Origin: an uncultured Eubacteriales bacterium
Lineage (GTDB): Bacteria > Bacillota > Clostridia > Christensenellales > CAG-138
Direction of reading: 5' to 3'
Length of the DNA stretch: 63,813 bases
Assembly: GCA_900540495.1 (NCBI GenBank)
Contig: UQGA01000011.1
Coordinates: 1-63,813, forward strand
The translations under genes and the position numbers were made by a program. Under the pieces are notes generated by a model, which worked only from the letters and a program-made list of their open reading frames with translations, was not told the origin of the DNA and did no database searches. Shown here piece after piece: positions 41,981 through 50,504 of this stretch (position 1 is its first letter; the number at the start of each line of letters is the position of its first letter).

Positions 41981-43261
41981 ATGCAGAAGCAGTGGTACAC
42001 AATCGAAGGCGGTCGCCGGCTCGAGGGTACCGTAACGATCAGCGGGGCCAAAAATGCGGCCGTCGCCATGATCCCGGCATCCATTCTCGCCGGCGAATGC
42101 TGCATTCTTGAAAATCTGCCGCATATCCAGGACGTGCAGGCGCTGCGCACCATTTTGCAGGGCCTCGGCGCGACCGTTGATTTTACCTCGGGCGACTGCA
42201 TGCGCATCGACCCGACCACGCTGTCCACCACGCGCGCTACGTTCCCGGCCGTTTCCGCCATGCGCGCATCCTACTATCTGCTGGGCGCGCTGCTCGGCCG
42301 CTACGGCGAGGTGGAGCTGGCGCTGCCGGGCGGCTGCGAGATCGGCGCGCGTCCAATCGACCAGCATATCAAGGGGATGCGGGCGCTCGGCGCAGAGGTC
42401 CATGTGGACGAGCAGACCAACACGCTCACCGCCCGGGCGCGCAGGCTGCACGGGGCGGAGGTCTTCTTCGACGTGGTTTCCGTCGGCGCGACGATCAACG
42501 TCATGCTCGCCGCCTGCCGTGCCGAGGGGCAGACCGTGCTCACCGGCGTGGCAAAGGAGCCGCACGTGGTCGACGTGGCCAACTTCCTCAACATGATGGG
42601 CGCTTCCGTGCGCGGCGCCGGTACGGACGTCATCCGCATCAACGGGCGCCAAAAGCTGCATGGCTGCGGCTATGCCGTCATTCCCGATCAGATCGAAACG
42701 GGCACGTTCATGATCGCCGCCGCCGCCACGGGCGGGGACGTGGTCATCAAGAACGTCATTCCCACGCATATGGAGGCCACGAGCGCCAAGCTCATGGAGA
42801 GCGGCGCGCGCGTGATCGAGGGCGACGACGGGCGCGATTTTTATCTGCGCGTCGTCATGGAGGGGCGGGCGCGCCCGGTCAACATCAAGACGATGGTCTA
42901 CCCCGGTTTCCCGACCGACCTGCAGCAGCCCATGATGGCGTATCTGTCCACGGCGGGCGGCATCTCCACCGTGACGGAAAACATCTTTGAAAACCGGTTC
43001 AACCATGTGCGCGAGCTGCGGCGCATGGGCGCCTCCATCAGCCTGCGAGAGCGCGTGGCCCGCGTCAAGGGCGTGAACGCGCTGCATGGCGCGCAGATCT
43101 ATGCGAGCGACCTGCGCGCCGGCGCTTCGCTCATCATCGCCGGACTCATGGCTGAGGGCCGCACGCAGGTGCATAACATCGAGTTCATCGACCGCGGCTA
43201 CGAATACCTGGATCAGAAGCTCTCCGCACTCGGCGCTTCCATCCGACGCGAGACGCGATAA
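41981..43261 (+). CDS. murA: UDP-N-acetylglucosamine 1-carboxyvinyltransferase
   Basis: A 426-residue enzyme for the first step of peptidoglycan precursor synthesis, transferring enolpyruvate to UDP-GlcNAc. Conserved parts: ISGAKNAAVAMIPASILA (about 20-37), catalytic Cys in LPGGCEIGARPIDQHIKG (about 114-120), and the C-terminal PGFPTDLQQPMMAYL and RFNHVRELRRMGA. The Cys at the PEP site is present, so fosfomycin sensitivity is expected. The start is the ATG at 41981, which lacks a ribosome site. It stands between rightward tsaD and the leftward queH-thyX group. Confidence 0.93.
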   Translation: MQKQWYTIEGGRRLEGTVTISGAKNAAVAMIPASILAGECCILENLPHIQDVQALRTILQGLGATVDFTSGDCMRIDPTTLSTTRATFPAVSAMRASYYLLGALLGRYGEVELALPGGCEIGARPIDQHIKGMRALGAEVHVDEQTNTLTARARRLHGAEVFFDVVSVGATINVMLAACRAEGQTVLTGVAKEPHVVDVANFLNMMGASVRGAGTDVIRINGRQKLHGCGYAVIPDQIETGTFMIAAAATGGDVVIKNVIPTHMEATSAKLMESGARVIEGDDGRDFYLRVVMEGRARPVNIKTMVYPGFPTDLQQPMMAYLSTAGGISTVTENIFENRFNHVRELRRMGASISLRERVARVKGVNALHGAQIYASDLRAGASLIIAGLMAEGRTQVHNIEFIDRGYEYLDQKLSALGASIRRETR

Positions 43262-43348
43262 AGCCCCCGAGGACCGACGGCCCGCCCGCCCGGCAGCAAC
43301 CGGACGGACGGGCCGTTTTGATCCCTGTTTTGCCGGCTCCGCTGCCGG

Positions 43349-43909
43349 TCAGCGCCGCGCTTTACGGCAGTAGCGTTCCTCCTCGCTGAAGATGCAGCCG
43401 CAATACTTCTGCATGTACAGGCCGAGCTCCCGCGCGCGCTGCTGCCCCTGGCGGAACAGCGGCCGGAAGTCGCGGTACAAAAAGTCGATTCCGTGCGCCG
43501 CGGCCGCGCGCTCGCCCGCTTCGATGAGCAGCGCGTGCTGCTGATACGGGCTGATGAGAAGCGTGGTGGTGAACCGGGGGAAGCCGTTTTGCGCGGCATA
43601 GGCGGCCGCCGCATCGAGGCGCATGGCATAACAGACCGGGCAGCGCGCGTCCACCGCGCCGCCGACAGCCGCAAGGAATGGCCGCAGGCCGTATGTGTCC
43701 TGCTCCACGAGCGGCAGGCTGATGGATGCGGCGTAAGCGCGCAGCGTGTCCCGCCGCGCGCGATACTCCGTAAACGGGTGGATGTTCGGGTTAAACCAGA
43801 ACGCCGTGGGCGCGAACCCTTCTTCGCGCAGGCTGTCCACACACGCAATCGAACAGGGCGCGCAACAGACGTGCAGCAGCACGGGCGCGTCCGCCGCTGC
43901 CCCGCTCAC
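43349..43909 (-). CDS. queH: Epoxyqueuosine reductase QueH
   Basis: A 186-residue DUF208 protein that performs the last step of queuosine synthesis in bacteria without QueG. It has the iron-sulfur and metal cysteines: LLHVCCAPCSIACVDSL (about 11-27), DARCPVCYAMRLDAA and a C-terminal MQKYCGCIFSEEERY. The start is a GTG at 43909 overlapping the thyX stop (GTGA); a shorter start at LLHVCC is possible. Family knowledge: Tyr/Asp/Cys residues hold a 4Fe-4S cluster and a second iron. Other queuosine genes are not in the window. Confidence 0.85.
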   Translation of the reverse strand: MSGAAADAPVLLHVCCAPCSIACVDSLREEGFAPTAFWFNPNIHPFTEYRARRDTLRAYAASISLPLVEQDTYGLRPFLAAVGGAVDARCPVCYAMRLDAAAAYAAQNGFPRFTTTLLISPYQQHALLIEAGERAAAAHGIDFLYRDFRPLFRQGQQRARELGLYMQKYCGCIFSEEERYCRKARR

Positions 43910-44658
43910 GGCGTTGCCTGCCGCAGCAGTTCGAGCGCGCGATCCTTGCGCACCACATGGCACGCCGGGTTCTGAAAGTCGTTCTCCGGGCAGTAGCCGA
44001 GCGCCACGCACGACGGGCCCGCATCGCGGAACAGGTCGGGCGCGGCCTCCTTGCACAGGCGGAGCATCTTCCACGCCATATCGCGGATCTCCGCCTGCGC
44101 GTTTTTGCAGCAGCGGATTTTGAACCAGTCGAGCAGCGCGTGCGCGTTCATGCCGATGATCGCCTTGAACTCCGTGGCCTGCGGCTTGAGATAGCGCAGG
44201 TCCTCCTCGGGCATCCCCTGCGCCACGCCAGCGTTGTACCACTGCTCCGTCAGGCGCAGCAGATCCTCGCCCGAGAGCGTGAGCGCCGTACCGTCGGCAA
44301 GCGTGCAGGCGGCCGTATGCTCCAGCACGCCGTTCGGCACGACCACGTCGAACGCGCGCTTGCCATGCTTGTCCACGCGGCCGCTCTTGATGAGGTAGTT
44401 GGCCATGCGCTTGCGCACAAGCTGCACCTCCGTCACGCGGGAATACCCCTCCACGCCGAAAAGGAAATAGTCGAATTCGGTCGCCGCCAGGTGTCCCTTG
44501 TCCACGATGGTACGCACGAGCTTCTCATTGTACGGCGAGGCGAGGATCTCCGTCAGGCTGCGTTCCGAACGCGTGAAGCGCGCCGCCACATCCGTATACA
44601 CCCTGCCGCCGCCGGCGATGAGCACGACCGTGCCCCCGCCCACCCGTTTGACGTTCAT
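43906..44658 (-). CDS. thyX: Flavin-dependent thymidylate synthase ThyX
   Basis: A 250-residue enzyme that makes dTMP from dUMP using FAD, NADPH and methylene-tetrahydrofolate. TEVQLVRKRMANYLIKSGR (about 87-105) stands at the ThyX RHRxxS position, with Lys in place of the usual His, and ATEFKAIIGMNAHALLDWFK with IRCCKNAQAEIRDMAWKML matches the C-terminal substrate-binding part. The ATG at 44658 follows AAAGGGGCGG. It sits between dCMP deaminase (which supplies dUMP) and queH in a leftward unit. The RHR deviation should be checked against relatives; otherwise the protein looks complete. Confidence 0.82.
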   Translation of the reverse strand: MNVKRVGGGTVVLIAGGGRVYTDVAARFTRSERSLTEILASPYNEKLVRTIVDKGHLAATEFDYFLFGVEGYSRVTEVQLVRKRMANYLIKSGRVDKHGKRAFDVVVPNGVLEHTAACTLADGTALTLSGEDLLRLTEQWYNAGVAQGMPEEDLRYLKPQATEFKAIIGMNAHALLDWFKIRCCKNAQAEIRDMAWKMLRLCKEAAPDLFRDAGPSCVALGYCPENDFQNPACHVVRKDRALELLRQATP

Positions 44659-44695
44659 AGCCGCCCCTTTCTGCCCGCCGCGCGGGCGCAAAGCC

Positions 44696-45115
44696 TTACA
44701 GTTGGACCTCCCCGCGCCGGTTGAAGACGTGTGCGATGCCCGCGTTTTTGATAAGCCGGTTGCAGATCAAGCACGGCTGCGGGTCTTCGAGCGGTTCGCC
44801 GTCCTCAAAACCGGCCAGATACAGCGTGGCGCCCAGCATCTCCTTGCGGCTCGCGCTGATGATCGCGTTACACTCGGCATGCACGGCCACGCACTTTTCG
44901 TACTGTTCGCCATGGGGGATGCCGTGCGCTTCGCGGTAGCACTGCCCCACGTCGCAGCAGTTTGCCTCGCCCCTGGGGGCGCCGTTGTAGCCCGTGGCCA
45001 CGATTTCGTCGTTGTTCACGATGACGGCGCCGTATTGCCGCCTGAGACAGGTCGACCGGCGCGCCACCTCCGCCGCAATGGAAAGATAATACGCCTGTTT
45101 GCCGATGCGCTGCAT
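44696..45115 (-). CDS. dCMP deaminase
   Basis: A 139-residue zinc deaminase that turns dCMP into dUMP for thymidylate synthesis. Zinc motifs: VAVHAECNAIISAS (His-Ala-Glu) and DPQPCLICNRLIK (Cys-x-x-Cys); substrate-binding YNGAPRGEANCCDVGQCYRE with the extra Cys/His pair is typical of the dCMP type. It lies directly upstream of thyX, consistent with channeling dUMP to it. The start is the ATG at 45115, after AAGG with a GCGAGGTGAAG tract. Confidence 0.92.
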   Translation of the reverse strand: MQRIGKQAYYLSIAAEVARRSTCLRRQYGAVIVNNDEIVATGYNGAPRGEANCCDVGQCYREAHGIPHGEQYEKCVAVHAECNAIISASRKEMLGATLYLAGFEDGEPLEDPQPCLICNRLIKNAGIAHVFNRRGEVQL

Positions 45116-45181
45116 CCTTGCTTCACCTCGCCTTTCAAAATGGTTGGCTTGTCGATTGCCGGTTGCCGCCGCCCGGCCGGA

Positions 45182-45565
45182 TCAGTCCATTCCGTCCTTG
45201 CGGTGCGCCTCAAAGTGGCGGCGCATGCAGGCAAAGCTCTCCGGGCTGATGACGTGTTCGATCCGGCAGGCGTCCTCCAGGGCCGTCCGCTCGTCCACGC
45301 CGAGCGACGTCAGGATCTGCGCGATGACGCAATGCCGCTCGTAAATCCGCTCCGCAACGGCGCGCCCCGGCGCAAGCAGCACGAGCGAGCCGTCCGTCTC
45401 GACGCGAATATACCCGTTTTCCCGCAGCTGCTTCATTGCGACGCTTATGCTGGGCTTGGAAAAGCCCGTGTACGCCGCTACGTCCACCGAGCGCACCTGC
45501 CCCTGCCGGTGCGAAAGGATCAGAATTGCCTCCAGATAGTTTTCCGCGCTCTCCCGTATCTTCAT
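45182..45565 (-). CDS. mntR: DtxR/MntR-type metal-dependent regulator
   Basis: A 127-residue metal-sensing repressor. The N-terminal winged HTH (ESAENYLEAILILSHRQGQV, VRSVDVAAYTGFSKPSISVA, KQLRENGYI) matches MntR, and a C-terminal dimerisation domain holds metal-ligand candidates (ERHCVIAQIL, EDACRIEHVISPESFACMRR). Length is short, without the SH3 domain of DtxR, so MntR-like and likely manganese- or iron-responsive. The ATG at 45565 has AAAGG 9 nt upstream; an earlier ATG abuts it. No metal transporter is adjacent. The symbol is tentative. Confidence 0.8.
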   Translation of the reverse strand: MKIRESAENYLEAILILSHRQGQVRSVDVAAYTGFSKPSISVAMKQLRENGYIRVETDGSLVLLAPGRAVAERIYERHCVIAQILTSLGVDERTALEDACRIEHVISPESFACMRRHFEAHRKDGMD

Positions 45566-45743
45566 CGCAAGCATCCTTTCGCAGCGGCGCCCGCCGTTCT
45601 CTTTCCCCCTATTGTAGGAGATTTTGCCGCACCTTGCAAGGGGCGCAGACACTTTTTGCCCGCGAAGCGCCATCCGATTACCGGAAATCACCGCCGGCCG
45701 CGCATGCCATACTGGTTTGGGAAGGACCGGAAAGGAGAATCGG

Positions 45744-46658
45744 ATGGAGGAAACGACGGCAAGGGAAATCAAGACCTTTTCGCTCACGCTTGATATGATG
45801 CGCGCCATGCGCTCGCACCCGTTCGAGGTCGTGGCGGGGGACACGGGAAACGTGCTCGAGGTGCGGCTTGAAAACGACGGCGTCCCGGTGGCGCTTGCCG
45901 GCCGCTATGTGTGCATGGTGTTTCGCTCCGGCATCGGCACGGCGCTGCAGGATACCGAGAGCGGCATTGCGCTTGGCGAGGAGCCGGGTACGTTTTCCAT
46001 CGCGCTGCTGCCGGGCAGCTACGGCCCCGGCAACGTCAGCGCGGATGTGCAGGTATACAGCGGGACGGACCGCAGCACGCTGATCACGAGCACGCGGTTT
46101 ACGTTCCGCTGCCGCAACGCGTTGCTGAGCGATGAAACCATGCGCGCGCAGGCCACTTATCCGCCCCTGATTGCCGCCACGCAGGCGGCGCAAACCGCCA
46201 CCGGGCAGGCTGTTGCCGCCGCGCAGGCCGCCGCCGGCGGCGAAGCGGCGCGGGCGGCGGCGGAGGCGTTGCGCGACGGGGCGGAACAGCAGCGGCAGAC
46301 GGGAGAAGCGGCACGGCAGGCCGCGGAGGCCGGGCGCGCCGCAGCGGAGGCGTTGCGCGACGAAAAGGTGGACGAGGTGTACGCGGCCTATACTGCCGGC
46401 GAACTCAAGGGTGACAAGGGCGAAAAGGGCGACAAGGGGGACAAGGGCGACCCGGGGAGCTACGAGACCCACGGGCACGGGAACGTGACGAGTGCGGGGG
46501 CGATCGGGACGGCGGCGGGGAAGCTCGTCGTGACGGGCGCTGGCGGACTGCTGACCGCCGGACGGACGCTCGCCGTTGGCGCGACGGAGCCTTCCGAGAT
46601 GGCGGCAAGCCTTGGCGAAGGGGACGTGTACATCTATTGCCCGACGATGGCGGGGTGA
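45744..46658 (+). CDS. Phage baseplate-type (BppU-like) protein with collagen-like stretch
   Basis: A 304-residue protein. The first 130 residues match the BppU N-terminal family of phage baseplate proteins (IKTFSLTLDMMRAMRSHPFE, FRSGIGTALQDTESGIALGE). Then a long Ala/Glu coiled-coil-like region (about 145-220), a collagen-like repeat GDKGEKGDKGDKGDPG (about 226-241) and a GHGNVTSAG-type C-terminal end. The ATG follows AAAGGAG. No signal peptide is present and no other tail gene is nearby. The next gene starts 6 bp later, so the two form a unit. Confidence 0.7.
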   Translation: MEETTAREIKTFSLTLDMMRAMRSHPFEVVAGDTGNVLEVRLENDGVPVALAGRYVCMVFRSGIGTALQDTESGIALGEEPGTFSIALLPGSYGPGNVSADVQVYSGTDRSTLITSTRFTFRCRNALLSDETMRAQATYPPLIAATQAAQTATGQAVAAAQAAAGGEAARAAAEALRDGAEQQRQTGEAARQAAEAGRAAAEALRDEKVDEVYAAYTAGELKGDKGEKGDKGDKGDPGSYETHGHGNVTSAGAIGTAAGKLVVTGAGGLLTAGRTLAVGATEPSEMAASLGEGDVYIYCPTMAG

Positions 46659-46663
46659 GCTGA

Positions 46664-48022
46664 ATGGCCAAGACGTATACGTTTACCGCCACGGTCAGCG
46701 GCGGGACAAACAAGATCCTGACGTATGGTTCCGGATCAAATTATTCCACCTTGATGACGTGCTATACCGATAGCTATGGCGCGCCGGATAATCCGGGGCG
46801 TGTCGGGCGGAATAGCAATTACTATATGCGGGTCGTCGCCGTATTCGGCGGCTTAACATCTACAATAAAGTCGCGCGCAACTGCGGTGTCCATGAAGGTC
46901 AATTACAGCAGCACGGGTACATCGACGCGCACGTCGTACGCGCGCCTTTATCACGATGTAAACGCCACCGGCAGGGTGGCCAGCACCAGTGATTTTATGG
47001 GCTATGCGGCCACTTTTACAAGCGGCACGACCAGTTCCCCGGTGGCAAATCAGGTTTCTGGATACAGTTTGTTGGATGAAGTTAAGGGTTCATCCAACAA
47101 TCGGTTTATCTTCTTTCCCTCCCGGTATGGAACGAACGATACGGCATTAGAATACAACACGAATTGGGCCGTCGTATCCAGCATCGTGTTGACGGTCACG
47201 ACGAACGAAACGGACTATACGCTTTCTTACAATGCCAATGGCGGGAGCGGGGCGCCCTCAAGCCAGACGGGAACGGGCGTGGGCAGTTACACCTTCACCA
47301 TAAGCAGCACCAAACCAACAAGAACCGGCTACACGTTTCTCGGCTGGTCGCTCTCGTCCACGGCGACGAGCGCGTCCTACCAGCCGGGCGGGAGCATAAC
47401 GCTAACCGCAAGCGATATTCTCTATGCCGTCTGGAAGGCGAACACCTACACCGTCAGCTACAACGCCAACGGCGGGAGCGGCGCGCCGTCGAACCAGACC
47501 AAGACCTATGGGGTTACATTGACCCTCTCGAACACCAAGCCGACAAGAACGGGCTATACGTTTTCGGCGTGGAACACCGCGCAAAACGGAAGCGGAACGT
47601 CTTACGCGCCCGGCGGCAGCTACACGGCCAATGCGGCCGTGACGCTGTACGCGCAGTGGACGGTGAACACGTATGTCGTCACGTTCGACGCGCAGGGCGG
47701 GAGCGTGACGCCGGCAAGCAAAAGCGTGACCTACGGGCAACCGTATGGCAGCCTGCCCGTGCCGGTGCGCGCGGGATACCGGTTCGACGGCTGGTTTACG
47801 GTGGCTACCGGCGGGACGCAGGTGACGGCGGAGACGGTGGTAACGGTCACGGCGGCGCAGACGCTGTACGCGCACTGGACGGTGCAGTCGATCGTACACG
47901 TCAAAGGCGCGGACGGGGCGCTGCACGACGGCATTGTAACCGTGAAGGGCGCGGACGGCGCCATGCACGTCGGGATCGTCTATGTCAAAGGCCCCGACGG
48001 CAACCTGCATGTGAACGGTTGA
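46664..48022 (+). CDS. InlB-repeat (Flg_new) protein without a signal peptide
   Basis: A 452-residue Thr/Ser/Gly-rich protein. Residues 1-175 are a polar beta-rich part; three InlB B-repeats follow (about 185-255, 255-330, 330-400), each with text like YTVSYNANGGSGAPS and TGYTFLGWSLS; the C-terminus has a tandem VKGADGALHDGIVTVKGADG type repeat. No signal peptide, anchor or LPXTG is present although such repeats are usually surface-exposed, so export must be by other means or by a phage-like structure with the BppU-like protein. The ribosome site is weak (GGGGTGA). Confidence 0.75.
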   Translation: MAKTYTFTATVSGGTNKILTYGSGSNYSTLMTCYTDSYGAPDNPGRVGRNSNYYMRVVAVFGGLTSTIKSRATAVSMKVNYSSTGTSTRTSYARLYHDVNATGRVASTSDFMGYAATFTSGTTSSPVANQVSGYSLLDEVKGSSNNRFIFFPSRYGTNDTALEYNTNWAVVSSIVLTVTTNETDYTLSYNANGGSGAPSSQTGTGVGSYTFTISSTKPTRTGYTFLGWSLSSTATSASYQPGGSITLTASDILYAVWKANTYTVSYNANGGSGAPSNQTKTYGVTLTLSNTKPTRTGYTFSAWNTAQNGSGTSYAPGGSYTANAAVTLYAQWTVNTYVVTFDAQGGSVTPASKSVTYGQPYGSLPVPVRAGYRFDGWFTVATGGTQVTAETVVTVTAAQTLYAHWTVQSIVHVKGADGALHDGIVTVKGADGAMHVGIVYVKGPDGNLHVNG

Positions 48023-48026
48023 GGCG

Positions 48027-48056
48027 TTGACAACGGCCCGTCCGGTGCCCTATGAT
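48027..48056 (+). promoter_or_regulatory. Promoter of the LUD gene
   Basis: TTGACA (48027-48032), 18-bp spacer, TATGAT (48051-48056), just behind the InlB-repeat gene. Confidence 0.7.
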
Positions 48057-48104
48057 ACAGAAAAAAGGGGCGCGCCGGATGCGCCCGAAGCGGGAGGAGA
48101 TAGG

Positions 48105-48719
48105 ATGGCATACGACTATGACCGGCTGCTGACCAGCCTGAGGGGACGGGGGTTCCTGCCGCAACTGCTGCCAAACGCCGCGCAGGCGCGCGAGGCGGCG
48201 CTCTCGATCCTGGGAGCGCGCAGCGTCGGCTTTGGCGGCAGCGCCACGATTCAGAGCCTCGGGCTTTACGAGGCGCTCAAGGCGCGCGGCAACGAGGTGT
48301 TCTGGCACTGGTACGAGCCGCCGGAGGCGCGCATTGCCGTGGAGCGCCGGGCGCTGCAGGCCGAAGCGTTCCTCACCTCGTCCAATGCGGTGCTCACGGA
48401 CGGGCGGCTCGTCAACATCGACGGTACGGGCAATCGCGTGGCCGGGTTGCTGTTCGGGCCGCCGCTGGTGGTCGTCGTGCTGGGATGCAACAAGATCGTC
48501 GACGGCACGGTGGACGACGCGGTGGCGCGCATCCGGCGTGAGGGCTGCCCCGGCAACGCCCGCCGGCTCGGACTGGACACGCCCTGCGCGCGCACCGGCC
48601 GCTGCGCCGACTGCCGCACCCGGGCGCGCATGTGCAACGTCGTGGCCGTACACGAGTATCCCACGCGCGTCGTGGAGGCCTTCCATGTGCTGCTTGTGGA
48701 TGAGCCGCTCGGCCTGTAA
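48105..48719 (+). CDS. LUD-domain lactate utilisation protein (LutC/YkgG-like)
   Basis: A 204-residue DUF162 protein. It has SVGFGGSATIQSLGLYEAL (about 42-60), DGTGNRVAGLLFGPPLVVVV and GCNKIVDGTVDDAVARIRR, followed by a Cys-rich segment (CARTGRCADCRTRARMC, about 166-182) that resembles an iron-sulfur knuckle seen in stand-alone clostridial members. LUD proteins work in lactate oxidation with LutA and LutB, neither of which is here, so the role is uncertain. The ATG follows GGGAGGAG. A membrane-protein gene follows after 20 bp. Confidence 0.85.
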   Translation: MAYDYDRLLTSLRGRGFLPQLLPNAAQAREAALSILGARSVGFGGSATIQSLGLYEALKARGNEVFWHWYEPPEARIAVERRALQAEAFLTSSNAVLTDGRLVNIDGTGNRVAGLLFGPPLVVVVLGCNKIVDGTVDDAVARIRREGCPGNARRLGLDTPCARTGRCADCRTRARMCNVVAVHEYPTRVVEAFHVLLVDEPLGL

Positions 48720-48739
48720 ATACGGAGAGGGCGCGCACT

Positions 48740-49594
48740 GTGAAACAAACCAAGAAGCCCCGGCATGGGGCCGGCACCACCCTCCGCTCGCGCATGTATG
48801 CGCAGATGCGCCAGAACCGCAGCACGTTCATCGTGTATGTCGTGCTGCGCGCGTTTGTGCTTGTGGCGCTCGTCGCCTCGCTCCTGCGCGGCCATTATGA
48901 AAGCGTGTTCTACTGCCTGCTCACGCTCGTGCTGTTTCAGCTGCCGATGTTCGTGCAGGCCAACTTCGGCATCGAGCTGCCGAGCACGCTGGAAATCATC
49001 ATCCTGTTGTTCATTTTTGCGGCCGAGATCCTGGGCGAGCTGGCCAGTTACTATCTGCGCGTGTCCGGCTGGGACACGATGCTGCATACGGTCAACGGCT
49101 TTTTGTGCGCGGCGGTGGGCTTTGCGCTCGTGGATATCTTCAACCGCAACCATCGCTTTACGTTCCAGCTGTCGCCCGCGTTCATGGCCGTTGTCGCCTT
49201 CTGCTTCTCCATGACCATCGGCGTGCTGTGGGAGTTCTTTGAATACGCGGGCGATCAACTGCTGCACATGGACATGCAGAAGGACACCGTCGTACACACC
49301 ATTTCCTCCGTCATGCTCAATCCGAGCGGGGAAAACGCCGCCGTGACGATTACGGGCATCGACGAGGTGATGATCGACGGGGCGCCGCTCGGGCTTGGCG
49401 GTTATCTGGACATCGGCCTGCACGATACGATGAAGGACCTGTTCGTCAATCTGATCGGGGCGGTCGTGTTCAGCGTCATCGGCTATTTCTATGTCAAGAA
49501 TCGCGGCCGGGGCAGGTTTGCCCGCCGATTCATCCCCACCGTGCCGGAAACGAAACCGCCGGAGCGGGAGCCTGACGCCGGACGTATCGAATAA
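48740..49594 (+). CDS. Multi-pass membrane protein of unknown function
   Basis: A 284-residue protein with a GTG start after GAGAGG. It has six or so membrane helices (about 28-48, 52-72, 80-102, 112-130, 142-165, 230-250), with LYXXXGWDTMLHTVNGFLCA-like text at the centre, close to DUF2238/YjdF-like membrane proteins (GWDTMLHTVNGF, WEFFEYAGDQ). A charged C-terminal tail follows. No transport signature. It ends just before a strong hairpin and is probably cotranscribed with the LUD gene. Confidence 0.7.
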   Translation: MKQTKKPRHGAGTTLRSRMYAQMRQNRSTFIVYVVLRAFVLVALVASLLRGHYESVFYCLLTLVLFQLPMFVQANFGIELPSTLEIIILLFIFAAEILGELASYYLRVSGWDTMLHTVNGFLCAAVGFALVDIFNRNHRFTFQLSPAFMAVVAFCFSMTIGVLWEFFEYAGDQLLHMDMQKDTVVHTISSVMLNPSGENAAVTITGIDEVMIDGAPLGLGGYLDIGLHDTMKDLFVNLIGAVVFSVIGYFYVKNRGRGRFARRFIPTVPETKPPEREPDAGRIE

Positions 49595-49599
49595 GGACA

Positions 49600-49640
49600 G
49601 GCCCCGGCCGTCTACTGGACGGCCGGGGCCTTCGTCTATT
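49600..49640 (+). terminator. Strong terminator after the membrane-protein gene
   Basis: GGCCCCGGCCGTC (49600-49612) pairs perfectly with GACGGCCGGGGCC (49618-49630), followed by TTCGTCTATTCTC. Confidence 0.7.
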
Positions 49641-49672
49641 CTCTTTATTCGCTATTGCAGAAGGGAAGCCCG

Positions 49673-50368
49673 TCAGGCGGCATTGGCCTCGAGCGCGGCG
49701 GCGAGCGCATCGACGAGCGCGTCAAAGGCCTCCTGCTCCATGCCTTCGGCCGTGAGCGAGCAGACCGTTGTGCCGTCTGTGAACCAGGCTACGAGCATGC
49801 TCTCGAGCGACCCGCTGTGCACCGTGGTTGCGCCAACGGTGCGCTCGGTCAGCGTCGCGCCGTATACGCCGGAGATGTCCTCCGTACCCGCAGCGGTGCG
49901 CAGGGCCAGCACTTCGCCGTTTGCGCCGGTATAGCCGATCTCGCCGATGGTGCTGTCGATTGCGACAAAGGTGGCGGCCGTATAGCCGGACTCGGCGTCA
50001 AGCTCCATGACGGCAAAGCCGAGCGCCGTGTTGAGCTCGTCCACGCTCGTATAATCCACGCGCGGGTTCGGCAACTGCGTCGTATCGCCGCCGGTCGTAT
50101 CGCTGTCGGCATTGTCGTCGCCGGCGGTATCGTCGCCGGTCGCATCATCGTCGGCGGTATCGTCACCGGTCGCATCGTCGCCGGTGGCGTTTTCATCCAC
50201 GTCCACCACCGTGGCGCCAGGCTCCCCGGTGGGTTCCGCGCCCGCCGACGGTTCCGTCGTAGGGGCGGCGGTCGAAGACGGATTGCCGCTTGTCGAACAG
50301 GCGGCCAGAGAAAACGCCAGCAGCGCGCTCAGCAGCAGGGCGAACAGAGTCTTGGTCTTACGGATCAT
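49673..50368 (-). CDS. Lipoprotein with tandem Asp-rich repeats
   Basis: A 231-residue exported lipoprotein: signal IRKTKTLFALLLSALLAFSL with a lipobox LAAC, a Thr/Ser/Pro/Gly-rich spacer, then a low-complexity region with repeated GDDATGDDTADDD units (about 60-95), encoded by a DNA repeat of about 30 bp. The C-terminal domain (about 105-231) carries VDELNTALGFAVMELDAESG and SLESMLVAWFTDGTTVCSLT, a beta-rich fold seen in DUF4367-like clostridial proteins. The start at 50368 follows AAGGAGG. It faces the preceding gene. Confidence 0.75.
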   Translation of the reverse strand: MIRKTKTLFALLLSALLAFSLAACSTSGNPSSTAAPTTEPSAGAEPTGEPGATVVDVDENATGDDATGDDTADDDATGDDTAGDDNADSDTTGGDTTQLPNPRVDYTSVDELNTALGFAVMELDAESGYTAATFVAIDSTIGEIGYTGANGEVLALRTAAGTEDISGVYGATLTERTVGATTVHSGSLESMLVAWFTDGTTVCSLTAEGMEQEAFDALVDALAAALEANAA

Positions 50369-50504
50369 ATCGGATATCCTCCTTTTTTCGATGGATTCGC
50401 GTCGAACTTCGTCGACAACCGTACAATATCGCACAGTTTTGGTCTCCGTATGAACGTAATATGGCCGTATTATGAAAAAACCGGAAAGAAAAATCGGCTT
50501 TTCG

